The notes below the pieces were generated by a model that had not been told where the DNA came from, did no database searches, and saw nothing but the letters and a program-made list of their open reading frames with translations. From Volucella zonaria (lineage: Eukaryota; Arthropoda; Insecta; Diptera; Syrphidae): DNA of 64,000 bases. Numbering within the stretch: position 1 is the stretch's first letter; each line of letters starts with the position of its first letter. A program made the position numbers and the translations under genes. The stretch lies in the NCBI GenBank assembly GCA_963966105.1, contig OZ014531.1:195273270-195337269 (forward strand), given 5' to 3'. Positions 31,951 to 42,612 of the stretch are shown piece by piece.

Positions 31951-33026
31951 CTCAGTTCTAAATACGCAGCATGAATTTCATCGTGAGATCGCGGTTGGTC
32001 ATCATCATGGCTTCAGTGTGCAGGCAATTTGTTGTACCGTGGAAAATTTTGAGCGTGAGTACACTCTTTTCGATCTTAAGCACCAAGAAATTGGTGGTGA
32101 AATGAAGAAAACATAGCCGTTGTAGCGGAGTCCCAGAAATGTTGATTCGGCGCCGATCAGCTGAATTGGGCATCTCCAGAGAGTCAACCCGACTTGTTTT
32201 GCGGTTGGATTTTGGCCTACATCACTATAAGAATGTACTGACGCAGGAATTGAAGCGTGACTACCATAGATAACGGCGTAAGTTTGCTAAATGGGCGCTG
32301 GAAATGCTGGCCGGAGATTCGGATTTTGGCCAAAAAATCATCTTCACGGACGGGGCCAATTTTTGGAACAGCGGCTATGTCAACAAGCAAAATTGCCATT
32401 ATTTGAGCGAACACAATCTACAAGTATTCGGTCAAGCATCAATGCACCCATAAAGATTGACTGTTTGGTGCTGTTTATGGCATGGCGACATCATCGGAAC
32501 TTACTTCTTTCGAAATGATGAAGAGACACGGTTATCGTCAATGGTCTCAGGTATAGAACGATGTTCACCGACTTTCTGTAGTCAGAGCTTGCCAACATCG
32601 ATATGTGGTACCAACAAGATGGCGCTACATGCCATACAAGTGACGCAACGCTCAAAGTTGTGAAGGAGAAATTTGGCGACTGGGTCATTTCACAGCGAGC
32701 GTTCATCAATTGGCCGAAACGATCTTGCGATTTGACACCACTCGATTCTTTTCTCTGGGGCTACGTCAAGTAGTCTACGTTAACACGCCAACCACTTTGG
32801 ACGAGCTCGAGGCCAACATCCGATACGACATTGCCGCGCCGCACATATTGGACCAAGTCATCAAAAATTGGACCGACCGCTTGAAGCACTGTCAGCGGAG
32901 TCAAGACGGCCATTTGAATGATGTGCTATTCCACATGTAATGGCATGAACGTTGATTCAAAATAAAGCCAGAATCAATTGTATACTTGACACCGTTGTTG
33001 TTTTATTTAAATTTTTTTTCCTATCA
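31951..33026 (+). mobile_element. DD41D-type Tc1/mariner transposon
   Basis: Transposase-like sequence on the plus strand from about 31955 to the stop at 32938-32940. The order is: N-terminal part (ENIAVVAES, then RRRSAELGIS), LVLRLDFGLHHYKN, the first catalytic region IIFTDGANFWNSGYVNKQN, QDGATCH in a shifted frame (about 32615), and CDLTPLDSFLWGYVK in a shifted frame (about 32735). Then come PTTLDELEANIRYDIAAPHI and the tail HLNDVLFHM. The spacing from QDGA to TPLD is 41 residues. Frameshifts and stops (for example near 32450) kill it. Ends and TSD are not resolved. It abuts the RTE 3' remnant on its left. Confidence 0.7.
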
Positions 33027-33028
33027 TA

Positions 33029-34314
33029 AGGACTGAAGCGAATAAAATTTGGAAATTTCAAAGTAAAAAAAAAAAGAATATTTTCATAATTCATGTACAT
33101 TTTTGTTATTTGCTTTAAAACTCTGTTTTTATTAAATTCATTCACAATTACCAAAAATAAAAGAAATTATTTGAGTTCCCATTCTTTCCTCAACTTATTC
33201 GAATGTCCTTCATAAGGTTGGTGACAGTTACATCCGTGATCTTTTTGGACGCTCTTTTCCATTTAGCACTAAAATCTCTTACGCCCTTTGCACACTGCTC
33301 ACTTTTCCTCAATTTAGCTTTGACCAAAGCCCAATACCTTTCAATGGGACGGCACTGTGGAACATTGGGTGGATTGATGTCTTTTGGGACAAAGTCGACA
33401 TTTTTAGCAACAAGGAAGCTCAACGTCGCATGAGCATAGTGAGCTGAAGCTAAATCTGGCCAAAATAATGTTGAACCCTCGTGTTTGTTTAAGAAAGGAA
33501 TCAACCGTTTTTTTTAGGCACTCGTTAATGTACACTTCTCCGTTAATTGTTCCCATCGTAATAAACGATGAGCTCCTGTATCCACATTGGCAATGGCCTG
33601 CCAAATGAGATATTTTGACCCGATTTTTTCCATCCCAATCGATGTTGTTGATTTCGGACGAGTCTCAGCTTCAAACGAGTTGTAAAACTGCGCACCTGGA
33701 AGAGTAGTAAAGTCGGCTTTGACATAAGTTTCGTCATCCAAAACCAAGCATGCTTTCTTGTTGCCGACCAACTCGTATAGCTCTCGGGCTCGTGTTTTTC
33801 TGACTTTTTTTGCTTTTCAGTAACTTCTGGTATTTTTTTGTTTTTTTCGTGTTTTTAGACCGTGACGTTTTTTAGATCTTTGTACCATAGTTTAGTTGGT
33901 ATTACATTTCCGAGCAACATCTCTGGATGACATAGTCCGGTTTTTTATGATGGTACCCACTATTTTCCTGTCCAAATTTGTATCATGTGCTCCACTTTTC
34001 TGTTTTCACTTAACTTCAACGTCTCCAAATATCGTTTAATAACAGAATCCACTGTCCAGCGTGCTATGTTTAAATTTTTTGCAATGAAATGGTTTGGACG
34101 CGAAGTATTTTCGAGCCATTTGTCCATGATCTTTTTACGGCATTCCTCTTGACTCATATTTTATAAATATTTTAAACCGCACCGAACTAAAATCAGTAAC
34201 AGACTGAAACTAGAGAATATACAAGCTAATTTGGGTACAAAATGGGATTGTAATTTTTACGCATTGTAAGTATAGCCCGTATTAAAATTTACAGATTTTA
34301 TTCGTTTCAGTCCT
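33029..34314 (-). mobile_element. DD37E (ITmD37E-like) transposon
   Basis: 1286 bp. Inverted ends AGGACTGAAGCGAATAAAAT (left) and AGGACTGAAACGAATAAAAT (right, reverse complement), flanked by TA at 33027-33028 and 34315-34316. The clean ends and TA duplication indicate simple cut-and-paste integration. Confidence 0.85.
33190..34157 (-). pseudogene. DD37E transposase, broken
   Basis: The N-terminus MSQEECRKKIMDKWLENTSRP (34157) carries the HTH NLNIARWTVDSVIKRYLETL. A frameshift and stops follow between 33960 and 33790. The catalytic part reads CLVLDDETYVKAD (first Asp), and then FWPDLASAHYA (second Asp). INPPNVPQCRPIERYWALVKAKL carries the Glu, 37 residues after the Asp. This is the arrangement of the ITmD37E group known mainly from mosquitoes and other Diptera. 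A stop near 33510 interrupts the catalytic domain. Confidence 0.8.
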
Positions 34315-34399
34315 TAAGAACGATAAGTCACTCTTTAGAAGACCTTGATGATGACATGCCATTTTTTCGGCATGGCATCACTTTTTGAAAAATTTTTTT

Positions 34400-35130
34400 T
34401 GTGAAATTCTGTCGATTTCGTTGCTTATGTTGGTCTTAAGTTGCTTTTTAAATGTCCCCACAAGAAAAGGTCAAGAGATGAGGAATTAGACGGCCGTGGT
34501 GGCCTCTACTGCATGTCGAGCAGTCACCTTTTTTTGAAGCTAATCGATGAGGGAACATCGTCTTCTATAAATCGATTGTTTTACGAGCAGCATGTCATGT
34601 TACGGCATCCTGTTAAAACCAGTTCAGCTGCCCAAAAGGTTGTACTCCATTAATTCCATTCTTCGAAAGAGTAAGGGATAATGACTCTATGAGAGCACAC
34701 AGCACAAAAGCCTGTAACTTTTGATGAATGAAAAGGTCCATCAAAGATTAATTCTGGATTCTGAGTGCCGCAATACCGAATATCTCGGATTAATATCCAG
34801 CATAAAATGAGCATCCTCGGTCAAGATCACGCAGTCCCGAAAATCAGACTCCCCAGCAAGGATAAGGTTATCAAGTGGCAATAATTTTTGAGCCATTTTC
34901 CATCTTATATGTGAAATTGTTCAAATCAACATTAAGAACTTCCACATGGTCGATGGATGAAAGCCAAACTACGAACGTGGCAAATGATATGAACTTCGTG
35001 AATGCTGGTCAATATCCACTTTTAATTATGTAGCTAGGACCCTGCTTGACAAGGTGAACCGCTTTTACGTTTTAAAACTTAAAAGATGCTGCAACTCTCG
35101 ACAACATCATGAAAAGTACTCAGGCTATGA
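34400..35130 (-). pseudogene. DD41D-type transposase, heavily decayed
   Basis: Minus-strand translations give ILTEDAHFMLD (first catalytic region), GTQNPELIFDGPFHSSKVTGFC, IIPYSFEEWN, QDAV-HAARKTIDL and LDLFLWGHLKS in alternating frames. The order and motifs match the DD41D element at 31951-33026 but divergence is high. No terminal repeats were found. Confidence 0.55.
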
Positions 35131-35137
35131 CAGGGAT

Positions 35138-35166
35138 AATTTTTTATTTATTTATTTATTTATTTC
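35138..35166 (+). repeat. (TTTA)n tail of LINE
   Basis: Tandem TTTA units (ATAAATAA on the LINE strand), interpreted as the 3' tail of the minus-strand LINE. Confidence 0.7.
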
Positions 35167-35554
35167 ATCTATCTATAATTCTATATAGTTTTTTGTTTTT
35201 TACCCGCAAAGCAAAATGCTTATCTGCAGGTGGTTGATAACATTGGATTAGTATTTTAAAGTGATAAAATTCTTTTAAATAAAGTTTATACTATACTTAT
35301 TCTTTAATTCTCAACGGTTTCATTTTGTGCATAGAAAGGTTTTAATCTTCCCAAGAACGTTGGAGGTTTTATTGACTCCGAGCGCCCCTTTTCGCTCGTT
35401 GTTGTCGCCAAAGTGAAACCGTATTTTGCCTATAAATTACTTAATGTAATAAAATTGTAAATGTAGGAATATTAATATTTGAATACAAAATACAATAATA
35501 ATAATAAAGTTTAAGCTATGTTGAAATTAAAAATAGTGATAAGAGATTAATATA

Positions 35555-36833
35555 TTGGGTCTACAAGTAAGTTTCCAGCGTTTGTCAGAGATGGCGCCAC
35601 CAGTGGATCCCGGGCAGAAATGTCAGACCCCATGTGTTTTATTTGTAGGTTTTGTATCTGTCAACAACCTTGCAGCGTTATATTTGAGCAGCTCTATCGG
35701 TGTCGTACATTTTATCGAGCAAAATCATGGCAAGTTTCCAGCCAAATAAACGTCATTTGCGGGAAGCGCTGCTTTTATTCTTTAATATGAAGAAAAGTGC
35801 GGCTGAGGCCTATCGTTTGCTTTCGGAAACTTATGGGGCGCAATGTATTGGTGAATCGACGCGCCGCGAGTGGTTCAAACGGTTCAAAAGTGGTGATTTT
35901 GGAGTTGAAAACAAAGATCGCCCCGGAAAGCCGAAAAGTTTTGAAGACGAGGAATTGGACGCTTTACTGGATGAGGATCCGTGTCAGATTCAAGAAGAAC
36001 TTGCTGCATCATTGGGCGTCACGCAACAAGCCCTGCGTCTAAAAGCACTGGGATTCATTCAAAAGGTTGGAAACTGGGTGCCGTACGAATTGAAGCCAAG
36101 AGACGTCGAACGGCGATTTTGCATGTCCGAAATGTTACTGCAGCGGTATAAAAATAAATCATTTTTGCATCGTATTGCCACTGGTGATGAGAAATGGATT
36201 TATTATGATAATTCTAAATGCAGAAAATCGTATACAAAGCCAGGCGAGCCCGCTCAATCGACGCCGAAACGAAATATTCACTCGAATAAGGTCATGCTCT
36301 GCATATGGTGGGATCAAAAGGGTGTCGTATACTACGAACTGCTTCCGAGTGGTGAAACCATCAAAGGACCATTATATCGAACCCAACTAATTCGTTTGAA
36401 GCGGGCATTAAAAGAAAAACGGCCAGAATATGAGACCAGGAATGAGTCCGTCATTTTTCATCACGATAACGCTCGGCCACATGTTGCGGTTTCGGTGAAA
36501 AACTATTTGGAAAATAGCGGATGGGAAATTCTGCCTCACCCGCCTTACAGTCCAGACTTGGCACCATCTGACTACCACTTGTTTCGTTCGATGCAGAACG
36601 CTCTTACGGGAATACGCTTCAGCTCAGTAGAGGAAATCAAAAATTGGCTCGATACGTTCTTGGGCTCGAAAGACGAGCAATTTTTTTGGTCCGGAATTCA
36701 TAAATTGCCAGAAAGATGGGGGAAAGTTGTAGGTTCCGATGGACGATACTTTGAATAAAGCATTGTAACTATGTTTTCATAATAACACTTCAAATTTTGG
36801 AAAAAAACGCTGGAAACTTACTTGTAGACCCAA
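35555..36833 (+). mobile_element. mariner V1, nearly intact
   Basis: 1279 bp. Perfect inverted termini of about 29 bp begin TTGGGTCTACAAGTAAGTTT at both ends, flanked by TA (35553-35554 and 36834-36835). It has one long open frame and a full 5' and 3' UTR. It lies in the 3' UTR of the minus-strand CR1-like LINE. Copy V2 at 53902-55187 is very similar and 7 bp longer. Confidence 0.95.
35727..36758 (+). CDS. mariner transposase (V1), open but 2 residues short in the HTH
   Basis: 343 residues from ATG 35727 (MASFQPNKRHLREA); the frame also has upstream codons to 35700 but this start matches the family N-terminus. Function: nuclear D,D34D transposase for cut-and-paste movement. It has an N-terminal bipartite HTH (about 1-112), the linker WVPYELKPRD (117-126), catalytic Asp154 (TGDEKW), Asp247 (HHDNARPH) and Asp282 (SPDLAPSD) with 34 residues between the last two. 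The C-terminal end is SDGRYFE. Mariner transposases are usually about 345 residues. Compared with V2, V1 lacks 6 bp at 36032/36033, which removes Val-Ser from the second HTH recognition helix (VTQQA-LRLKAL). It could be expressed, but DNA binding is probably impaired. Confidence 0.9.
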   Translation: MASFQPNKRHLREALLLFFNMKKSAAEAYRLLSETYGAQCIGESTRREWFKRFKSGDFGVENKDRPGKPKSFEDEELDALLDEDPCQIQEELAASLGVTQQALRLKALGFIQKVGNWVPYELKPRDVERRFCMSEMLLQRYKNKSFLHRIATGDEKWIYYDNSKCRKSYTKPGEPAQSTPKRNIHSNKVMLCIWWDQKGVVYYELLPSGETIKGPLYRTQLIRLKRALKEKRPEYETRNESVIFHHDNARPHVAVSVKNYLENSGWEILPHPPYSPDLAPSDYHLFRSMQNALTGIRFSSVEEIKNWLDTFLGSKDEQFFWSGIHKLPERWGKVVGSDGRYFE

Positions 36834-36959
36834 TATTATATATATGTATGTATAAATAAGAATAAATTTATATTTATATAGGAATTCATTTATAGTGGAT
36901 TAGAATATTACACAAAATATAAATCAATTAGAAATTTCTTTAACATTTTTTTTACGTTT

Positions 36960-38479
36960 TTTTGAATGTTCGACTTGTTTGATATGGTTAGGTATTTCAT
37001 TCATAGTTTTTCGAATGGCATATTTAAGTTCTCGTTCCCCATATACCATATGTTATATACATCTGGAATTTCGAGCATCCTCTGGGCTCGCCTCCCGGTA
37101 TTTTGGAAATGGCGTATAGGCCGTAGAAACCTTTGGTCGTCCATGTAATGTAGCAATGATGTCATCCTATAAATCGCGTACACATCTAAGATCTTTTAAG
37201 GATGAGTTGATTGGTTTTACAATTTTAACAAGGCGGTGCTGTAGATGTAATATCCTATCCATATGCGTTTTGGATGCATTTCCCCATGCCAGTATTCCAT
37301 ATCTTATTCGCGATTCTGCTAGCGAGTAGTAAACCTGCTTACTTACTTCAAAACTTGAATACTTTTTTATATAAACCATCGCAAATTGTGAGCTTTTGAG
37401 TTGTAAACGCAGCACATTTATTTGTTCACGCCATAGGAAATTCTCATCGATGGTAACTCCTAGATACTTTATTTTGTTTACTACTTCTATTGCTGTGTTG
37501 TTGGCCGTATGTGCATTACCTTTGTTTTTGAAGCATTAATAATTGGCCCTTGATCATGGCACCATTTTGACATCGCATCAAATTCTTCTTGAATTATTTC
37601 CAATGCCTTGTTAAAGTTTTTGTGTTTGACGACAAGTGCTATATCATCTGCATAGGCATAGGCTGTGCGCTTTTTGAATAAATGGAGAAGTTCATTTGTA
37701 TACAAAACAAATAGAATTGGACCTAATTTGGAGCCTTGTGGGACACCAAGCGCAATTGGCATTTCTTTGCTTAAGGTATTAAACACTCTAACTTTAATCT
37801 TTCTATCAGTTACATAGTTTTCGATCCAGTTTGCCAGCACTCCTCTCACACCAACTCGATTGACAGTTTCAATTAACTTTTTATGAGTTATGGAATCGAA
37901 AACTTTACTAAAGTCAACAAACAGCACAAGCACCTGATGATTTTTGTTAAGGCCTCCATTGACCGTGTTTGTAAACTCTCCTAATAGTAGATCCGTACTT
38001 TTATTTTTTTGAAAACCGTACTGGTTTGGGTGTAATATTTTATGTCTTTCTACGAAATTATTAAGACGATTAACGATAACTTCTTCCAAACATTTTTCAA
38101 CAGCTGACAGTATACTCGTAGATATAGGGCGGTAATTCTCGGTTTTGTTTTTTTTACCTGCCTTATAAACGGGACGAATAATCGACGTTTTCATTAATCT
38201 TGGAACATGAGCTTGTGTTATACTTCGATTTATTATCGTTTGTATAACTGGGGCAAGAAAATAAGCATTAATTTTGAGGTCAATTAGTCTAATATTATCC
38301 ACTCCAGGACCCTTGTTGTTCTCCAGGCGACACAACATTCGAAATATTTCTTCTTCACTGGCTTCCTCTACGTAAATACTCTGCTGGAAGTGCAAATTCT
38401 CATGTATTGATGTTTTGTTATGACATATGTGCATGATTGTTGATACTTGATTTGTGAATTGTTCCGCAAACTTTTCCAC
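36960..38479 (-). pseudogene. CR1-like LINE reverse transcriptase
   Basis: The RT frame 38479-37487 is open for 330 residues: LENNKGPGVDNIRLIDLK, VPRLMKTSIIRPVYKAGKKN, NYRPIS-TS-ILSAVEKCLEE, NQYGFQKNKSTDLLLGEF, LFVDFSKVFDSITHKKL, ALGVPQGSKLGPILFVLY and YAYADDIAL (catalytic YADD), so the catalytic core is intact. The extra Thr-Ser inside NYRPIS/ILSAVEK comes from a TACTCGTA hexamer at 38113-38120. Beyond 37487 frameshifts break the thumb and C-terminal domain (GNASKTHMDRILHLQHRLVK, IWYMGNENLNMPFEKL). Confidence 0.8.
38113..38120 (+). other. Minos-type footprint in LINE RT
   Basis: TACTCGTA. Deleting six bases turns NYRPISTSILSAVEK into NYRPISILSAVEK, the conserved RT motif. Confidence 0.65.
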
Positions 38480-39060
38480 AATACTAGCTAAGTTTTCATC
38501 ATCTTTGGAAAAATTGTTTCTTATTACTTCGTCAATTGAAGTTTTTGTACTCAGTTTTGTAACTTTGACTTCTTGGAGTGTTTTTCCATCTCCTGTAGTG
38601 CTCGTCTCTTTTCTTATATAATGTAATTAACTCAGAGGTAACCCATGATTTCTGTTTTCTATTTTTTTTGTTATTACGTTTGTTTTGCTTGATTCCGTGT
38701 AAATGTTGTTCATTTTGTCTACAAAGTTGCTATAAAATTTTTCGATACTATTTTCTGTTAGCATAGATTGCCAATTGGTTTGTTCTATAAGTTCGTTCAC
38801 TCTTTGCTGCTGAATATGAAGAGCATTATCGTGTTCAATCGTTCTTTTGTGGCTGGGAACTTTGGTTGCATATAAGATTAAGTAATGGTCGGAAAGATCT
38901 GTCTCAATAACTGCTGAAAATATTTCTAGTTTTGTTATGCTTACATATATATATATCAATCAGTGTAAAAGTGTTTCTTGTTAAGTCAACTCGCTAGGAT
39001 TGTTTAATAATACTTGTAAGACCTTTCTGAAGGCATTTCAGAAAGTGTGTAGAGAAGGTG

Positions 39061-40136
39061 CGTTCAAACTAAGGATACTACGACAACTGTGAGTTTGACC
39101 AAATTCTTCCTTAAAGTGAGACAAACTTTCTTTGCTAAGATGTCTTGTGGTCTGAGACGGTGATAGATGCCTTTGGACGTCTCGTAAAACTTCTCAATAA
39201 GAACAAGTTCAAAGAATTAGGATACTTGCCAGCACTACACGTATAAAAAAAACAAGGACCGCTGAAGAGGGAAAGTAGAATTTATCAAAAATAATTAAAA
39301 ACCCTGTAATTGCATACTCGCGTTTGACACTCAGAGATGTCAAGGATTTGAGACACATTGTAAATGAAATACAATTAACTTTGAAAAAACCAATTAGATT
39401 ATGTCCGTCCACGTCCACTGGATCTACCTTTCCTGTTGACTTTACTTAAAATTCCTTCTGCAGTGTGAAATCCTCATCACAAAGGCCACGTGTTGAGTTA
39501 CGTAGCAGTGGAGTCATAAGAACAAGAGGTTAATTAAAAATGTCATCATGCACAAGGATGTATTTCTATTCTTCTGCAGTTCTACTGGTTTGCATTTACA
39601 ATTGCAAGGATCCTTGCTTGGTATTGTTGTTTCACTTCTATGGCTTCATTCATTGAATGCGCATTTTCTTCTCTTTAATTTTTCACTGCATCTACATTCT
39701 ACACCATCATTGTTTATGAATTTGTAAGTAGTGTTTGCGCATAGCTGGATCAGGGGATGAATGAAGATTAAGTATGATTGTTTGGGACTAGAATAATTCT
39801 TTCACTTAAAATTTGCTAACTAGATCAACAAGTAATTAGATTTAATTTTCTCTTGTTATTCAATTTTTTTCTAAATTAAAGAATCTCGTAGCACATTCTG
39901 GTCTATGTTTGATGCTTTAAAATAAAAACTTGCAAACCAGCAGGAAAAATTCTTAAAGAGGTTGACTTCGTCAAATAGCGCGTGCTCTTCCATCAATTTA
40001 CCTCGAATAGTGGTGCCTCCGTTTTCAGGCAATTACAGAGATTGGCCATCTTTAAAAACTTGTTCTCAACAACTCGAAAACTTCATAATTTGAAATACAA
40101 TAATTAAAAATATTTCGGTATCAAATGTAAATTACC
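39061..40136. other. No gene recognised
   Basis: AT-rich stretch between the CR1-like LINE and the BEL gag. It might include a decayed BEL 5' LTR or leader, but I see no matching LTR at the other end. Confidence 0.4.
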
Positions 40137-40159
40137 TTGAGCTTTTTAACTTTCCTTCA

Positions 40160-40771
40160 TTGTCTACTCCGAAGGTGCAATTATTGCGAAAAATTATGGA
40201 CGGCGCAGATGAAGTCGTTCGTAGGCTTCATGCGGCAAATAAAATCCGTCGGGATCCACTGTTTATGTTTATATTGGTCACGAAATCGAACACAGAAACA
40301 AATCAAACACGGGCTCAGAAAGTCGGGAATCGTGATGATAGTTCGATTTCAGAGCTTATAGTGTTTCTTGAACTGCGATGTAACGCACTAAAAGCTTGTC
40401 AGATGTCGCATTCAAAACCGTCTAATCAAACAAGAGCTCCACATGCTAAATCGATCTCAAATAATCAGTTTCTGTTGTGTAAAAATTATCATCTATTGCC
40501 CCAATTTCCTCAATTTCTATCTTCAGACATTGATTCGCGTGGAAAGGTCGTTAAAACACAGACCGGCTGCTTCAATTGCCTTTGCATTGGTCACTCGACT
40601 AGTAAATGTCGGGCAAGTTCCCGTTGTCGTGTGTATAAAGCTCAGCACTGCTCGCTGGTGTACCAGGATGACTCCACAAATATTTCCGTGTCAGTTCTAT
40701 CAACCCCGAATTTTGATACAAAAAACGCAAAACTATCCACAATTTTCGTTGCCTACTCCTCATACTGGTGA
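40160..40771 (+). pseudogene. BEL gag fragment with zinc knuckle
   Basis: A 203-residue open frame. It has the gag-type sequence DGADEVVRRLHAANK, DPLFMFILVTKSNTET and LIVFLELRCNALKA, typical of BEL/Pao capsid proteins, which would form cytoplasmic virus-like particles. CFNCLCIGHSTSKC (from about 40568) is a C-X2-C-X4-H-X4-C knuckle that would bind element RNA, followed by a second Cys/His cluster CRVYKAQHCSL. The N-terminal portion of gag is missing. The frame ends at a TGA after SSYW. Confidence 0.75.
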
Positions 40772-41094
40772 ATAACCACCCGCTTCAACCAATCATTGGC
40801 AAGCAAAATATTTTGCCAACAATTCTCGCAAAGGGTCAAGATAACCGGGGACAGTTCGTCGATTGTAGCATTTTCTTGGACCCGGTTTCACAATCTTCCT
40901 TCGCGTGTAAAAAATGGAGCTTTCTCGTAAACATGCTCGGATATCGGTCACGGAACTAAGTATCATCGTTAGAAACAGGTCATACTAAAAGGTGCATTTT
41001 AATGCAAATCTATTTGCGAGTGAACTCAACCCAGTACATGTATTTATTCTCGATAAACTGACTTTGAAATTGCCTAGGAACATGTATTACCCGA

Positions 41095-41362
41095 TCCACT
41101 CTTTAATGTTTGTGGAATATTCTTAAAGCTGAACAATTAGGCGGGCCTGAAGGCAAACCTATCGCTCAAAATATTTCATTCGGCTGGATTATTTCAGGAG
41201 AGCTCTCAGACTCAAAGCATAATGGTCTATCATCATTCCATTCCACTATAGACGTAGTCATTTTTCTGCAAGGATTTTTGGAGCTCGAAGAAATTCCTAA
41301 CATGAAGCCAATTCATCTTTCAATGACCCAATTTTCTCACAGGACACTGCCGTGTGAAAAAT
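41095..41362 (+). pseudogene. BEL protease-RT linker fragment
   Basis: PEGKPIAQNISFGWIISGEL, then FLELEEIPNMKPIHLS and TLPCEKS, match the GP---PIAQ-T-FGW-ISG ... F-ELEE-P ... CE pattern of BEL pol just before RT. The continuation (AEEQFRKTVLGSPKGKYFVALPFK) is at about 41670-41740, after the LINE tail. Confidence 0.7.
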
Positions 41363-41364
41363 CA

Positions 41365-41655
41365 CCTGATGACCATGGGCAGAGCACAAGACAATACATA
41401 AAGACTGTGCAACGATGACGTGGAAACAGCGGAACGCATACTATGTGACTGCAATGGTTTAACCAAAATAAGTCAACGTTACCTAGGTAAATTTTACCTT
41501 GAAGCGTCGTACATAGCCGCTAGCTCATCCAAAGACGTAGCCGCGTTCCTATCAAATTGCGGCATCTTGGATGAGCTCTAAATGGAGGATATCACAATAA
41601 GCCTATCGGTGGCCGCAGGGGTATTCTTTATATCACCTCCCATAACAGTCTCAAT
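41365..41655 (+). mobile_element. LINE C-terminal tail inside BEL
   Basis: CRLCNDDVETAERILCDCNGL (one stop inside), RYLGKFYLEASYIAASSSKDVAAFLSNCGILDEL and a 3' UTR with AT-rich end. This is the zinc-binding tail of an RNase H-type LINE (R1/LOA/Jockey-like), distinct from the fragment at 14205-14790. It is a strongly 5'-truncated insertion that splits the BEL frame. Confidence 0.65.
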
Positions 41656-42035
41656 CTAAATCTAAAACCCAGCTGAAGAACAGTTTCGTAAAACAGTGCT
41701 AGGATCGCCAAAGGGAAAATACTTTGTTGCTCTTCCATTTAAAACCTCCTGTCCTCCAAATATGAATTTGCATTTCGGACACTAATATTCAACATTACCG
41801 GTTAAAAACAGTGACGTACGGTACAGCATCGGCACCCTCTCTTTCGGTTCGTGAATTGCAGCAAATCGCAGAGGACTAGGAAGCAAAGTATCCGCAGGTT
41901 GTTAAAATACCACCTTGATCAAAAAGTTCCCGCACCACACCACCATGTGGCGTACCCATTATCTCGATTTGAGTTCTGTTTTTTTTGTTAAGTTGGTAAA
42001 TCTGTTGTTGACATTACTTCTAAATCTTAGCGTCA

Positions 42036-42043
42036 TACGAGTA
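42036..42043 (-). other. Minos-type footprint in mariner P2 5' UTR
   Basis: TACGAGTA. Mariner P1 (about 29127) reads straight through without the hexamer. Confidence 0.75.
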
Positions 42044-42350
42044 GCTTGACATTTGCAAAAGTTACGTAGCCAAGAGTACATCTAACCCTGTGTGTGTTGG
42101 CGATTTTTTACAATTTTAGAAATAGATCTAAATTTGCAACAACGAACTTATATTACATTTTGCGTAAAAAACGGATTTAATGGTGCGCGAACGTTGGAAA
42201 TGTTGGAAAAGGGTTTCGGCAACGATTCTCTAAAGAAAACGGTCATTTACAAGTGGCACGAGCGGCTCAAAAGTGGTCGTGAGTCAATCGAAGACGATGA
42301 ACGCAATGGCAGACCATCGACATCGAAAACCGACGAAAACATTGATGAAG

Positions 42351-42358
42351 TACGAGTA
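42351..42358 (-). other. Minos-type footprint shared with mariner P1
   Basis: TACGAGTA, the orthologous position of 28827-28834. Confidence 0.6.
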
Positions 42359-42604
42359 AAAGAAATGTTGGTTAATAACCGCAAATTAACCATCAGAGAG
42401 ATAGCGGAGGACTTGAACATTGCCTATGGATCCGTCCAAGACATTTTGGTTAATGATTTGGGTTTCCGTCGTGTAGCAGCACAGTTGGTGCCAAAAGACC
42501 TCAATTTCATGCAAAAAAGAGACCGTGTTGACGTCGCAAAAGAGATGATTTGCGAGGCTGAATCCGATCCCACATTCATCAAAAGGATCATTTCATGCCA
42601 TCAT

Positions 42605-42612
42605 TACGAGTA
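42605..42612 (-). other. Minos-type footprint in mariner P2
   Basis: TACGAGTA. P1 has atcattattcgtaat at this place, while P2 has the same sequence with CGAGTA inserted after the TA. Confidence 0.75.

Larger units (their letters stand above)
35137..39060 (-). mobile_element. CR1-like LINE with (AAATAA)n-type tail, split by mariner V1
   Basis: On the minus strand: endonuclease C-terminal part (about 39050-38850, including TRNTFTLID and TDLSDHYLI), linker, RT (38400-37490), and C-terminal domain to about 36960. The 3' UTR continues on the far side of mariner V1 (35554-35137). It ends with a GC-containing short hairpin region near 35210 and a tandem ATAA tail at 35137-35166. Removing the 1279-bp mariner and one TA rejoins the 3' UTR. 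Confidence 0.75.
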
